This document shows positions 53,468 through 62,448 of a stretch of 64,000 bases of DNA, piece by piece. The notes beneath the pieces were generated by a model. The model searched no databases, was not told the origin of the DNA, and worked only from the letters and a program-made list of their open reading frames with translations. This DNA is from JBGQOJ01 sp052119585. GTDB lineage: Bacteria > Pseudomonadota > Alphaproteobacteria > Rhodobacterales > Rhodobacteraceae. Location of the stretch: positions 1-64,000 of the forward strand of contig NZ_JBGQOJ010000014.1 in NCBI RefSeq assembly GCF_052119585.1, in the 5' to 3' direction. Position 1 is the stretch's first letter; every line of letters starts with the position of its first letter. A program made the translations under genes and the position numbers.

Positions 53468-54304
53468 TCATTGGCCCTTGGGCCGTCTGAAAATCATCTC
53501 GACCGGAGTGATCCGGTGCGCTTCGACATTGGCGACATAGTTTTTCAGCTTTTCGATCGCGTCCTTTATCACCAGATGAAGCCCCAGCTTCGGCGGGCCT
53601 TCGGCTGCGATACGTCGAAAGGCCCTGCCGAAAAAATCCAACGCGAACTGGCGCCGGTCCCGCTCGGTGACTTCTGTCAGTCCGGCGGCATGGGCGGCGC
53701 GGCGATAGACACCCGGCGCCGCGACATGGCTGGTATCGGCGGTGTTCGCCCAGGGCAGCGGATAGACCAGCGGGCTGTCATCCTGATCGCGCATCACGTC
53801 GAACAGGGCAAAATGCCCAAGCGGTTTCAGCACCCGCGCAACTTCGGAAAAAAGCGCGGTCTTGTCCTCGATGTTCATGCCGACGTGAAACATCGTCACC
53901 AGATCGGCGCTTTCGTCTTCGAACGGCAAGGCGGTGGCACTGCCCTGTTGCAGGTCGATCCGGTCCTCCAGATGCAACCGCGCGTTCAGCGCCCGCCCGG
54001 TGGCCACGAATTCCTCGGTCAAATCAACGCCCAGCACCCGCGCACCGTAACGATGCACGATGTGCCGCGCCGCGCCGCCGATGCCGCAGCCAATGTCGAT
54101 CACGGTCATCTGCGGCGTGATCTCGATCTGCTCCAACAACGCCGAGGTCGCCTCGATGCCGCCTGTATGCAGTTCGTCCACCGGCTTCAGATCGTCGATG
54201 GCAAGATGGTCGGGATCAATTCCCGCCTGTTTCAGACCGGTCAGAATGCGGTCGAGCAGGTCGTTCGTCGTGTAGTATTGGGAAACGCTTTTTTCGAGAG
54301 TCAT
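53468..54304 (-). CDS. SAM-dependent methyltransferase in the pyd operon
   Basis: A 278-residue class I methyltransferase of the UbiE/sarcosine-dimethylglycine type. The AdoMet motif is VIDIGCGIGGAARHIVHRYG (about 68-87), followed by VLGVDLTEEF and a catalytic-region DLVTMFHVGMNIEDK. It sits between pydA and pydB, 13 bases from pydB, so it is co-transcribed. The substrate is unknown; it could methylate or detoxify an intermediate. Confidence 0.8.
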   Translation of the reverse strand: MTLEKSVSQYYTTNDLLDRILTGLKQAGIDPDHLAIDDLKPVDELHTGGIEATSALLEQIEITPQMTVIDIGCGIGGAARHIVHRYGARVLGVDLTEEFVATGRALNARLHLEDRIDLQQGSATALPFEDESADLVTMFHVGMNIEDKTALFSEVARVLKPLGHFALFDVMRDQDDSPLVYPLPWANTADTSHVAAPGVYRRAAHAAGLTEVTERDRRQFALDFFGRAFRRIAAEGPPKLGLHLVIKDAIEKLKNYVANVEAHRITPVEMIFRRPKGQ

Positions 54305-54346
54305 GGCAACCTCCTGAAATGTTCCGGCGAACCTGACTCTACCACA

Positions 54347-55678
54347 TTAACCGACCAGAACCGAGTGAATGTCCATCGCCGCATCGCGCCCCTCGGCCAC
54401 GGCCGTGACGGTCAGATCGTTGCCGCCACTGGCGCAATCTCCCCCCGCCCAGACCCCCGCAAGCGACGTGCGCCCGGCGCCCGTCACGGCGATCTTGCCG
54501 CCCTCGACGGTCAGGCCGACATCCGTCGCCAATGTCTGGCCGATGGCCTTGAACACCTGATCGGCGGCGATGCGGATCGTCTCTCCGGTGCCTTTCAGCC
54601 CCGCGCCCGTCTCGGCGGTATATTCGAATTCCACCTCGCGCACCGCGCCATTGCCGATCACTGCGACGGGCTGCACATTGGTCAGGATGCGCACGCCCTT
54701 CGACGCCGCCAGATCTTGTTCATAGGCGGATGCCCCCATCCGGTCGCGGCCACGGCGATAGGCAATCGTCACCTGATCCGCCCCCAGCAGTTTGGATTGC
54801 ACGGCGGCATCCACAGCCGTCATCCCGCCGCCGATCACCACAACATTGCGCCCCACCGGTAGCGTTGACAGGTCATTCGCCTGCCGCAGTTCCGCGATGA
54901 AATCCACCGCGTCGCGCACGCCGTCCTTGTCCTCGCCCTTGGTCTGCAGGGCGTTCACCCCGCCCAGACCGACGCCCAGAAACACCGCATCGAACCGCGA
55001 GCGGATCATCTTCAGGTCGTCCTCGGTTTCCAGCGGGCGCACATATTGCACCGTGATCCCGCCGATCGACAGCAGCCATTCGACCTCTCTCGCCGCGAAA
55101 TTATCGGTGGATTTGTAGCTGGCGATGCCGAACTCGTTCAATCCGCCCGCCTTCGCCTTCGCCTCGAACACTGTCACCTCGTGGCCCAGCATCGCCAGAC
55201 GGTGCGCGCACGACAGGCCCGACGGCCCCGCCCCCAGCACCGCCACGGACTTTCCCGTCGCCGCCGCGCGGGTGAACGGATGCACGCCTGCCGCCATCAG
55301 CATATCGGTCGCATGGCGCTGCAAACGGCCGATCTCGACCGGCTTTCCCTCTGCCGCCTCGCGCACACAGGCCTCTTCGCACAGGGTTTCCGTGGGGCAA
55401 ACGCGGGCGCACATGCCGCCAAGGATGTTCTGGCTGAAAATCGTCTTTGCCGCCGCCTCGGGTTGTGCGGTCTGGATCTGGCGGATGAACAGGGGGATGT
55501 CGATCGCCGTCGGGCAGGCCTGAATGCAGGGCGCGTCATAGCAGAAATAGCACCGGTCCGCCGCCACTGCCGCCTCGTGCCCGTCGTAGGGCGCGTGCAG
55601 ATCGTCAAAGTTGCGCGCGTAATCCTGATCCGGCAAACGCGCCGCTGCAATTCCGGGTGTCATGGGGCTATTCGGCAT
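54347..55678 (-). CDS. pydA: Dihydropyrimidine dehydrogenase electron-transfer subunit (PydA/PreT)
   Basis: A 443-residue FAD and iron-sulfur protein of the glutamate-synthase small-subunit type. The N-terminus has two cluster motifs (CYFCYDAPCIQACPTAIDI near 44 and CARVCPTETLCEEAC near 83). The FAD site is VAVLGAGPSGLSCAHRLAMLG near 138 and the NAD(P) site VVVIGGGMTAVDAA near 270. The ATG at 55678 follows GGGAGG; a start at 55723 has no family support. A half RutR site (TGGTCAA) lies upstream near 55708. Confidence 0.93.
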   Translation of the reverse strand: MPNSPMTPGIAAARLPDQDYARNFDDLHAPYDGHEAAVAADRCYFCYDAPCIQACPTAIDIPLFIRQIQTAQPEAAAKTIFSQNILGGMCARVCPTETLCEEACVREAAEGKPVEIGRLQRHATDMLMAAGVHPFTRAAATGKSVAVLGAGPSGLSCAHRLAMLGHEVTVFEAKAKAGGLNEFGIASYKSTDNFAAREVEWLLSIGGITVQYVRPLETEDDLKMIRSRFDAVFLGVGLGGVNALQTKGEDKDGVRDAVDFIAELRQANDLSTLPVGRNVVVIGGGMTAVDAAVQSKLLGADQVTIAYRRGRDRMGASAYEQDLAASKGVRILTNVQPVAVIGNGAVREVEFEYTAETGAGLKGTGETIRIAADQVFKAIGQTLATDVGLTVEGGKIAVTGAGRTSLAGVWAGGDCASGGNDLTVTAVAEGRDAAMDIHSVLVG

Positions 55679-55909
55679 ACCTGCCTCCCTGATGGCTGAT
55701 CCTTGATGGTCAAACGCTGCCACAGGTCCATTTTTTTATCAAATGGTAAATTTTAGAAACCGCGCAAAACCCCTGTTTTCATGCCCCGCACACAAGGCGG
55801 CGCCCGATTTCGCGGAAAAACCCGCCCAATGCACCAAAATCAGGCATGCAGAAGATGCCCCAACGCCAGAAATCCACACGAGGCGCTTTTCACCTATGCC
55901 TTGCTGACG

Positions 55910-55915
55910 TATAAG
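55910..55915 (+). promoter_or_regulatory. Weak candidate -10 element for accB
   Basis: TATAAG lies 17 bases after a weak TTTTCA at 55887-55892 and 59 bases before the accB start. The interval 55679-55974 has no convincing gene; the frames in it lack a ribosome-binding site or family match. Confidence 0.3.
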
Positions 55916-55974
55916 CACAGCATCAACAAGGCAGACCCGCTTCAAACGGGCAGGCAAGACCGATCGAGGACGGC

Positions 55975-56457
55975 ATGACAAAAAATTCACACGATTCAGA
56001 TGTTGCTTTCATTCAGGCGCTGGCGGAGCTTCTTCGCGAGAACGACCTTACCGAACTTCAGGTCAAGCGGGAATACGGCGAAGACGACAGCCTTAACGTG
56101 CGCGTCAGCCGCGTAAAGCAGGTCGTCGCAGCCGCGCAGGTCGCAGCAGCCCCAACCGCAGGTGCAGCCGCGCCCGCCCCTGCCGCCGCAGCCCCCGCCG
56201 CCGTCGAAGACCCCTCCAGCCATCCGGGCGTCGTGGCCTCGCCTATGGTCGGCACCGTCTACATGAAACCGGAACCCACGGCGGACAACTTTGTCAGCGT
56301 CGGGTCCGTCGTGACCGAAGGTCAAACCCTGCTGATCGTCGAGGCGATGAAGACCATGAACCAGATCCCCGCACCGCGTTCGGGCACCGTGAAACGCATT
56401 CTGGTCGAAGACGGCGCGCCTGTTGAATACGGCGCCCCCCTGATGATCATCGAATAA
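55975..56457 (+). CDS. accB: Biotin carboxyl carrier protein of acetyl-CoA carboxylase
   Basis: A 160-residue carrier protein. The N-terminal region (1-50) is the usual BCCP lead, followed by an Ala/Pro-rich linker (52-78). The lipoyl-like biotinyl domain at about 83-160 has Lys126 in the EAMKTMN motif. AccB carries CO2 from AccC to the carboxyltransferase in malonyl-CoA synthesis. accC follows after 12 bases. Confidence 0.97.
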   Translation: MTKNSHDSDVAFIQALAELLRENDLTELQVKREYGEDDSLNVRVSRVKQVVAAAQVAAAPTAGAAAPAPAAAAPAAVEDPSSHPGVVASPMVGTVYMKPEPTADNFVSVGSVVTEGQTLLIVEAMKTMNQIPAPRSGTVKRILVEDGAPVEYGAPLMIIE

Positions 56458-56469
56458 GGACCACGCGAT

Positions 56470-57816
56470 ATGTTCGAAAAGATCCTGATCGCCAACCGGG
56501 GCGAGATTGCCTTGCGTGTCATCCGCGCCTGCCGCGAGATGGGGATCAAATCGGTCGCCGTCCACTCCACCGCCGATTCCGACGCCATGCATGTGCGCAT
56601 GGCTGACGAGGCGATCTGCATCGGACCGGCCGCAAGCGCCAACAGCTATCTGTCGGTCTCGGCGATTGTCTCGGCCTGCGAAATCACCGGCGCCGACGCG
56701 ATCCACCCCGGCTATGGCTTCCTGTCCGAAAACGCCAGCTTCGTGCAGATCCTCGAGGATCACGACATCACCTTCATCGGCCCCACCGCCGAACACATCC
56801 GCATCATGGGTGACAAGATCACCGCCAAGGACACGATGAAAAAGCTGGGCGTGCCTTGCGTGCCCGGGTCCGATGGCGGCGTGCCGACCCTTGCCGATGC
56901 CAAACGGGTCGCCGCCGAAATCGGTTACCCCGTGATCATAAAGGCCACGGCGGGCGGGGGCGGGCGCGGGATGAAAGTGGCGCAAACCGCCGCTGACATC
57001 GAAAGCGCCTTTCACAACGCGCGGTCCGAATCCAAGGCCGCCTTTGGCAATGACGAAGTCTATCTGGAGAAATATCTGACCACGCCCCGCCACATCGAAA
57101 TTCAGGTGTTCGGCGACGGCAAGGGCAATGCCGTCCATCTGGGCGAACGCGACTGCTCGCTTCAGCGCCGCCACCAGAAAGTCTTTGAAGAGGCCCCCGG
57201 CCCCGCGATCACCCCCGAACTGCGCGCCCGTATCGGCAAGGTCTGCGCCGATGCCGTTGCCTCGATCAACTATATCGGTGCCGGCACGATCGAGTTCCTG
57301 TTCGAAAACGACGAGTTCTATTTCATCGAGATGAACACCCGCTTGCAGGTGGAACATCCGGTGACCGAAGGCATCTTTGGCGTCGATCTGGTGCGCGAGC
57401 AGATCCGCGTGGCCGAAGGCCTGCCCATGTCCTTCACGCAAGACGATCTGGTGATAAACGGTCACGCAATCGAAGTGCGGATCAATGCGGAAAAGCTGCC
57501 GAACTTCTCGCCCTGCCCCGGCAAGGTAGTGTCGTTCCACGCCCCCGGCGGCCTTGGCGTGCGGATGGATTCGGCGCTTTATGCCGGCTACTCGATCCCG
57601 CCCTACTACGACAGTCTGATCGGCAAGCTGATCGTGCATGGCCGCGACCGGACAGAGGCGCTGGCCCGCCTTGCCCGCGCCCTGAACGAGCTGATCATCG
57701 ACGGGATCGACACCACGATCCCGCTGTTCCACGCGCTGCTGCAAGAACCGGACATCCAATCCGGCGATTACAACATCCACTGGCTGGAACACTGGCTGGA
57801 AACCCATCTGCAATAA
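56470..57816 (+). CDS. accC: Biotin carboxylase of acetyl-CoA carboxylase
   Basis: A 448-residue ATP-grasp enzyme that carboxylates the biotin of AccB with bicarbonate. Motifs in order are KILIANRGEIALRVIRACREMG at the N-terminus, the glycine-rich loop KATAGGGGRGMKV near 159, KYLTTPRHIEIQVFGD, ERDCSLQRRHQK, FIEMNTRLQVEHPVTE near 286 and HAIEVRINAE. The length is standard. It is co-transcribed with accB and ends at the terminator 57824-57860. Confidence 0.97.
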   Translation: MFEKILIANRGEIALRVIRACREMGIKSVAVHSTADSDAMHVRMADEAICIGPAASANSYLSVSAIVSACEITGADAIHPGYGFLSENASFVQILEDHDITFIGPTAEHIRIMGDKITAKDTMKKLGVPCVPGSDGGVPTLADAKRVAAEIGYPVIIKATAGGGGRGMKVAQTAADIESAFHNARSESKAAFGNDEVYLEKYLTTPRHIEIQVFGDGKGNAVHLGERDCSLQRRHQKVFEEAPGPAITPELRARIGKVCADAVASINYIGAGTIEFLFENDEFYFIEMNTRLQVEHPVTEGIFGVDLVREQIRVAEGLPMSFTQDDLVINGHAIEVRINAEKLPNFSPCPGKVVSFHAPGGLGVRMDSALYAGYSIPPYYDSLIGKLIVHGRDRTEALARLARALNELIIDGIDTTIPLFHALLQEPDIQSGDYNIHWLEHWLETHLQ

Positions 57817-57823
57817 GACAAAT

Positions 57824-57860
57824 GCGCGGGGCCATTGCTGCGAAAGCCTTGGCCCCGCGC
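57824..57860 (+). terminator. Terminator after accBC
   Basis: GCGCGGGGCCA pairs perfectly with TGGCCCCGCGC (11 bp) around a 15-base loop, starting eight bases after the accC stop. No long T-run follows. Confidence 0.65.
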
Positions 57861-57918
57861 GATAAATTGACTTAGGTTCGTCCGAATACCCCCTTTTGAC
57901 AAAGGTGTTCCGAACACA

Positions 57919-58560
57919 ATGACCCTGCCGCTCACGCCCGAACTTCTGCTGCGCGCCTATATGGCGGGCATCTTTCCCATGGCAGAGGGGCGCGATGACG
58001 AAGAGGTGTTCTGGGTCGATCCGCGCAAACGCGGCATCCTGCCGCTGGACGGGTTCCACATCTCGCATTCTCTGGCCCGGCACATGCGGGCGGAACCGTT
58101 CAGGATCACGGTCGACACCGACTTTTCCGGCGTCCTGCGCGGCTGTGCCGACCGCGACGAAACCTGGATCAACGACACCATCCACCGGCTGTATATGGCG
58201 CTGCACATGACCGGCTTTGCCCACGCGGTAGAGGTCTGGCAGGACGACGAACTGGTCGGCGGTGTGTATGGTGTGGCGATCGGGGGGGCGTTTTTCGGCG
58301 AAAGCATGTTTTCGCGGCGCACCAACGCCTCGAAAATCGCGCTGGCCTATCTGGTGGACAGGCTGCGCATCGGCGGCTTCAGCCTGCTGGATACACAGTT
58401 CATCACGCCCCATCTTGCGTCGCTGGGCGGCATTGAAATCAGCCGCGCCGCCTATAAAAAGCTGCTTGAGCGCGCGTTGAAGTCAAAGGCGGACTTTATG
58501 GCACAGGGCGAAACCCCCAGTGCTCAGGACGTTTTGCAGCGCAACACCCAGACGTCATAG
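57919..58560 (+). CDS. aat: Leucyl/phenylalanyl-tRNA-protein transferase
   Basis: A 213-residue enzyme that adds Leu or Phe from tRNA to proteins with basic N-termini, marking them for ClpS/ClpAP. Family motifs are GIFPMA, WVDPRKRGILPL (about 32-43), GGVYGVAIGGAFFGESMFSR near 113-132 and DTQFITPHLASLGG near 157. The stop overlaps the end of the convergent DUF2155 gene by 37 bases. The clp genes lie close by on the other strand. Confidence 0.95.
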   Translation: MTLPLTPELLLRAYMAGIFPMAEGRDDEEVFWVDPRKRGILPLDGFHISHSLARHMRAEPFRITVDTDFSGVLRGCADRDETWINDTIHRLYMALHMTGFAHAVEVWQDDELVGGVYGVAIGGAFFGESMFSRRTNASKIALAYLVDRLRIGGFSLLDTQFITPHLASLGGIEISRAAYKKLLERALKSKADFMAQGETPSAQDVLQRNTQTS

Positions 58561-58880
58561 CGCGGATCGTCCAGCGCGTTCAATGCCGGTGCCGAGGCGA
58601 CCATCCAGCCTTGGAAGAGAGGCGCATCCTTGCCCGTGTCCCGGATCGTCAGATAGGCATAGGCATTGCCCGAGGGGTTGCCCGCAGGATACCGGCAATC
58701 GCCCAGCGTCACCTGCAACCGGCCTTGGGTCTTGCTGTCGCCCGCGTTGATCTCGACATCGGTCGTCGTGCCGGCGACCTTGTCCAGCGTCCGCAGCACC
58801 GCCGTCCCGGAACTTGCCACCTCTTGCGCATGGGCAGTCCCCGCGCACAGGATCGTGGCCAAGGCAAACCTGCGGATCAA
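58524..58880 (-). CDS. DUF2155 periplasmic protein
   Basis: A 118-residue protein with a cleavable signal peptide (MIRRFALATILCAGTAHAQ). The DUF2155 body is RTLDKVAGTTTDVEINAG, GDCRYPAGNPSGNAYAYLTI, PLFQGWMVASAPALNALDDPRYDVWVLRC. The function of the family is not known. Its start overlaps the mlaD stop by four bases (ATGA), which links it to the envelope lipid-transport genes. Confidence 0.92.
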   Translation of the reverse strand: MIRRFALATILCAGTAHAQEVASSGTAVLRTLDKVAGTTTDVEINAGDSKTQGRLQVTLGDCRYPAGNPSGNAYAYLTIRDTGKDAPLFQGWMVASAPALNALDDPRYDVWVLRCKTS

Positions 58881-59341
58881 TTTGTCACCTCTGCCGGTGC
58901 CGTACTGCCCGCCACGAATTTCATCAACAACGACACCAGACTGACAGACCCCTGCGTGTCCTCGATCTCGTCACCGGGCGCGAATGTGGTCAACGACCCG
59001 CCGGGCATGATTTCCACGAAATTCCCGCCAAGCAGTCCCTCTGACGCCACGACAATCGCACTGTCATCCGGAATCTGGACGCTATTCACGATCGCCACGC
59101 GGGTCTGGGCCCGAAAGGTTTCAGCGTTCAGTTCAAGCCCGGTCACCGTGCCGATTTTGACGCCCGCAAGGCGGACATCGGACCCGATTTCAATGCCTTC
59201 GGCAGACCGGAAACTGGCGACCAAAGGATAGTCGCCGCCAGCGCGGGAAAACCCCGTTGCCTGCCCCGCAAAGACCACAAACCCGATTGCCGCCGCCAAA
59301 ACAACGCCGCCCACGATCACTTCTGTAGTGTTTTCCGACAT
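58877..59341 (-). CDS. mlaD: MlaD-family outer-membrane lipid transport protein
   Basis: A 154-residue MCE-domain protein with one N-terminal membrane helix (VIVGGVVLAAAIGFVVFAG). The MCE domain (about 35-110) includes FRSAEGIEIGSDVRLAGVKIGTVT and GLLGGNFVEIMPGG. MlaD binds phospholipids in the inner membrane as part of the MlaFEDB complex that keeps outer-membrane asymmetry. mlaE and mlaF are not adjacent here. The ATG at 59341 follows GAGGA. Confidence 0.93.
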   Translation of the reverse strand: MSENTTEVIVGGVVLAAAIGFVVFAGQATGFSRAGGDYPLVASFRSAEGIEIGSDVRLAGVKIGTVTGLELNAETFRAQTRVAIVNSVQIPDDSAIVVASEGLLGGNFVEIMPGGSLTTFAPGDEIEDTQGSVSLVSLLMKFVAGSTAPAEVTN

Positions 59342-59361
59342 AAATGCGTCCTCGTGGCGCC

Positions 59362-59736
59362 CTATTCGGGCGTCCACGCCTCATAGTCGCGGCGCTCGGC
59401 AGGGTGCGCGCGGCGAATGGATCCGGCAGGCGCATAGGCCAGCGCGGTGCCGGTCAGGTTTTCCTGATGCGGCTTTTCCCATGGCTTGTGCGTCAGCGGT
59501 GTTGTGGTGGGCGCGTCGTTCCACGTCCAGTGCAACCAGCCGTGCCAATCGGCATCGACCCGCGACGCTTCCGCCTCGCCGTTGAAAATGACCCAGCGAC
59601 GTTTCTTGTCGCGGGTCTCGTAAAAGATATTGCCCTGCGCGTCCTCGCCCACCTTGACGCCCTTGCGCCATGTGAACAGTTGCGTGCCGACAGTCTGGCT
59701 GTTCCACCAGGTGACTAGACGAAGAATAAAACCCAT
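59362..59736 (-). CDS. NDUFA12-family NADH:ubiquinone oxidoreductase subunit
   Basis: A 124-residue supernumerary complex I subunit typical of alphaproteobacteria and mitochondria. The family pattern is WWNSQTVGTQLFTWRKGVKVGEDAQGN, then YYETRD-like FYETRD, WHGWLHWTWNDAP and NLTGTALAY. GGAGG precedes the ATG. It lies alone, away from the nuo operon, as is usual. Confidence 0.93.
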   Translation of the reverse strand: MGFILRLVTWWNSQTVGTQLFTWRKGVKVGEDAQGNIFYETRDKKRRWVIFNGEAEASRVDADWHGWLHWTWNDAPTTTPLTHKPWEKPHQENLTGTALAYAPAGSIRRAHPAERRDYEAWTPE

Positions 59737-59834
59737 GAAACGCCTCCGCAGATCGTTGCCCCCGATATGCCCGATGCGGCGGGCAAGGTCCAGTGGCAAG
59801 GGCATGCTTTGCCACGACGCGTGGCGCAAAACCG

Positions 59835-59863
59835 AAAAACGGCGGGACATTGCCCGCCGTTTT
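59835..59863 (-). terminator. Rho-independent terminator of clpX
   Basis: On the reverse strand AAAACGGCGGG pairs with CCCGCCGTTTT around six bases and is followed by T. It lies about 20 bases after the clpX stop. Confidence 0.9.
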
Positions 59864-59881
59864 CTGTGACTTGTCCGAAAC

Positions 59882-61150
59882 TTACCGCGCTGCGGCGGGT
59901 TCTTTCTTGGCGGTATCGCCATAAATCAGCAATGGCGCCGCCCCTGCGTTCACGGCCTCTTCGTTGACAACAACCTCTTCGATTCCCTCAAGCCCCGGAA
60001 GTTCGAACATCGTGTTCAACAGGATGTCTTCCATGATCGACCGCAATCCGCGCGCGCCGGTCTTGCGGGCAATCGCACGCTTTGCAATCGCCGCCAGCGC
60101 ATCCTCGGTAAAGGTCAGCTTGGCATCTTCCAGTTCGAACAGGCGCTGATATTGCTTGACCAGCGCATTCTTCGGCTTGGTCAGGATGATGATCAACGCG
60201 TCCTCGTCCAGATCAGTCAGCGTCGCGATCACCGGCAAACGACCGACAAATTCGGGAATCAGGCCGAATTTCAACAGGTCTTCCGGCTCCAACTCTTTGA
60301 ACACCTCGCCAACGCCACGGCTTTCGTTGTCCTTGACGTCGGCACCAAAGCCGATGCCGGACCCCTTGCCGCGCTGCGCGATGATCCGCTCGAGGCCCGC
60401 AAAGGCGCCGCCGCAGATGAACAGGATGTTGGTCGTGTCCACTTGCAGGAATTCCTGCTGCGGATGCTTGCGCCCGCCCTGCGGCGGAACCGATGCAACC
60501 GTGCCTTCCATGATCTTCAAAAGCGCCTGCTGCACCCCCTCGCCCGACACGTCGCGGGTGATAGAGGGGTTGTCGGACTTGCGCGTGATCTTGTCGACCT
60601 CATCGATATAGACGATGCCGCGCTGCGCCCGCTCGACGTTGTATTCGGACGCCTGCAACAGCTTCAGAATGATGTTTTCAACATCTTCCCCCACATAACC
60701 GGCTTCGGTCAGGGTGGTCGCGTCCGCCATCGTGAACGGCACATCCAGAATGCGCGCCAGCGTCTGCGCCAACAGGGTCTTGCCGCAGCCGGTCGGGCCG
60801 ATCAGCATGATGTTGGATTTCGCCAGCTCGATATCGCCGGATTTCGACGAATGGTTCAGACGCTTGTAGTGGTTGTGAACGGCCACGGACAACACGCGCT
60901 TTGCGTGCTCCTGTCCGATGACGTAATCGTCCAGCACACTGCAAATCTCACGCGGAGTCGGCACGCCCTCGCCCGATTTCAGGCCGGCGGTTTTCGTTTC
61001 CTCGCGGATGATGTCCATGCACAGCTCGACGCATTCATCACAGATGAACACCGTGGGTCCGGCAATCAGTTTGCGGACCTCGTGCTGGCTTTTGCCGCAG
61101 AACGAGCAATAGAGAGTGTTCTTGCTATCGCCACTTGCCTTGTTCGCCAT
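59882..61150 (-). CDS. clpX: ClpX ATP-dependent protease ATPase subunit
   Basis: A 422-residue AAA+ unfoldase that feeds substrates to ClpP. The N-terminal zinc-binding domain has Cys15, Cys18, Cys37 and Cys40. Walker A GPTGCGKT is at 118-125, Walker B IVYIDEVDKI follows, and the ClpP-binding IGF loop appears as SGIGFGADV. The sensor and C-terminal domains are complete. The ATG at 61150 gives the usual start MANKASGDSKN. It is downstream of clpP in the same direction. Confidence 0.98.
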   Translation of the reverse strand: MANKASGDSKNTLYCSFCGKSQHEVRKLIAGPTVFICDECVELCMDIIREETKTAGLKSGEGVPTPREICSVLDDYVIGQEHAKRVLSVAVHNHYKRLNHSSKSGDIELAKSNIMLIGPTGCGKTLLAQTLARILDVPFTMADATTLTEAGYVGEDVENIILKLLQASEYNVERAQRGIVYIDEVDKITRKSDNPSITRDVSGEGVQQALLKIMEGTVASVPPQGGRKHPQQEFLQVDTTNILFICGGAFAGLERIIAQRGKGSGIGFGADVKDNESRGVGEVFKELEPEDLLKFGLIPEFVGRLPVIATLTDLDEDALIIILTKPKNALVKQYQRLFELEDAKLTFTEDALAAIAKRAIARKTGARGLRSIMEDILLNTMFELPGLEGIEEVVVNEEAVNAGAAPLLIYGDTAKKEPAAAR

Positions 61151-61257
61151 CAAATTCCCCTAGGCTTTTGCCTTCGTTTTTACCAGCTTCACCTGGGCAT
61201 TCGCCCCCTAGCCTGTAAGTCTAGGACAGCGAAATTTCATCTACAACGTCAAAATGC

Positions 61258-61279
61258 CCTGCGGCCGTGCGACCGCAGG
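61258..61279 (-). terminator. Hairpin between clpP and clpX
   Basis: On the reverse strand CCTGCGG and CCGCAGG form a stem around an eight-base loop, followed by GCATTTT. It starts 10 bases after the clpP stop and may end or reduce clpP transcription before clpX. Confidence 0.55.
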
Positions 61280-61288
61280 AACATGTGA

Positions 61289-61918
61289 TCACTTCGCCTC
61301 GTCCAGTTTGGCGCGGTTTTCGACGATTTCGTCGATCAGGCCCCAGTCTTTTGCATCTTCCGCGGACATGAAATTGTCCCGCTCCAGCGCCGCCTCGACC
61401 TTTTTCAGGGTCTGGCCGGTGTGCCGCACGTAGATGTTGTTCAGGCGGTCCTTCAGCTTTTGGGTTTCCTGCGCGTGGATCATGATATCCGTCGCCTGCC
61501 CCTGATACCCGCCGGACGGCTGGTGCACCATGACGCGGCTGTTGGGCAAAGAATAGCGCATGCCGGGCTCGCCCGCGCACAGCAACAACGACCCCATAGA
61601 GGCCGCCTGACCGATGCAAACCGTCGACACCTTCGGTTTGATATATTGCATCGTGTCATAGATCGACAGGCCGGACGTCACAACGCCACCGGGGCTGTTG
61701 ATATACATCGCGATCTCTTTGCTCGGGTTATCCGCCTCGAGAAACAAAAGCTGGGCCACGATCACGGTCGCCATCTCGTCGTGGACAGGACCAGAGACAA
61801 AGATGATACGTTCTTTCAGAAGGCGCGAGAAAATATCGTAGCGGATCGAACCGCGTGAATTTGTTTCCTCGACCGTCGGGATGATGAAGTTTTGGACCTG
61901 CGAAATAGGATCGAACAT
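61289..61918 (-). CDS. clpP: ClpP ATP-dependent protease proteolytic subunit
   Basis: A 209-residue serine protease that forms the degradation chamber. The catalytic triad is Ser108 in GQAASMGS, His132 in VMVHQPSGG and Asp181 in ERDNFMS. The start at 61918 (MFDPISQ) is the family norm; the frame extends 27 codons upstream, so a longer form cannot be ruled out. It precedes clpX, the usual partnership. Confidence 0.97.
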   Translation of the reverse strand: MFDPISQVQNFIIPTVEETNSRGSIRYDIFSRLLKERIIFVSGPVHDEMATVIVAQLLFLEADNPSKEIAMYINSPGGVVTSGLSIYDTMQYIKPKVSTVCIGQAASMGSLLLCAGEPGMRYSLPNSRVMVHQPSGGYQGQATDIMIHAQETQKLKDRLNNIYVRHTGQTLKKVEAALERDNFMSAEDAKDWGLIDEIVENRAKLDEAK

Positions 61919-62231
61919 TTTCAGCCTTTGCCGCGTAAGGGGTGCTCTCGCAAGAGCGGTCATACCCAGAGTCTTAGTTCTGCAGTCCGACCCCTGCAAG
62001 GGGCCGATGCCACTTTATGACAGTTGCCGGGAAACTTGGGGCTCCGGTTCTGGGTTCAGCCTGTGTGACAGCACCTGCTGCGGGAAATGCCATGGGTAAC
62101 GATGGTCGGCACCTTTTGGATACATTGCCGGAACGGCATCTGGGATCAGGGCGCAGTATCAGACCAGCCTTAACGAACGCTTAATCGTGAAGGCAGTCTC
62201 ACAGACGTTTCCCCGCACCGGCATTGCACCG

Positions 62232-62241
62232 CCCCCCCCCC
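62232..62241 (+). repeat. Run of ten C between clpP and the pqiA-like gene
   Basis: Ten consecutive C lie in the 530-bp intergenic stretch 61919-62448, in which I see no gene. The tract could vary in length by slippage and affect expression of the genes at either side, but this is only a possibility. Confidence 0.5.
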
Positions 62242-62448
62242 GTTGCATGCGCGGGGTTTGTGCATCCGATATGCTTGGCCAGATGTGGATGGAATGTGCC
62301 GCACTTGTGAAGCCCGCCCCGGGGCCTTTCCCGTGATACCGCTGGACCGGCCCGATGCGATGCGATGTAACGGGAAAGCCGTCGGCGCAGTTGAACTTTG
62401 CCAGCAGCTCGTTCATGTTGCAGCCCTGATACAGAAAGGCGCGAACCC

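Noticed and set aside
53282..54862. 526-codon plus-strand frame across pydB, the methyltransferase and pydA
   Set aside because: It crosses the ends of three real genes in the opposite direction and has no start signal.
55781..55978. 65-codon frame before accB
   Set aside because: It has no ribosome-binding site, unusual composition and overlaps the accB start.
55996..58413. 805-codon minus-strand frame across accB, accC and aat
   Set aside because: It lies opposite three highly conserved genes and has no domain of its own.
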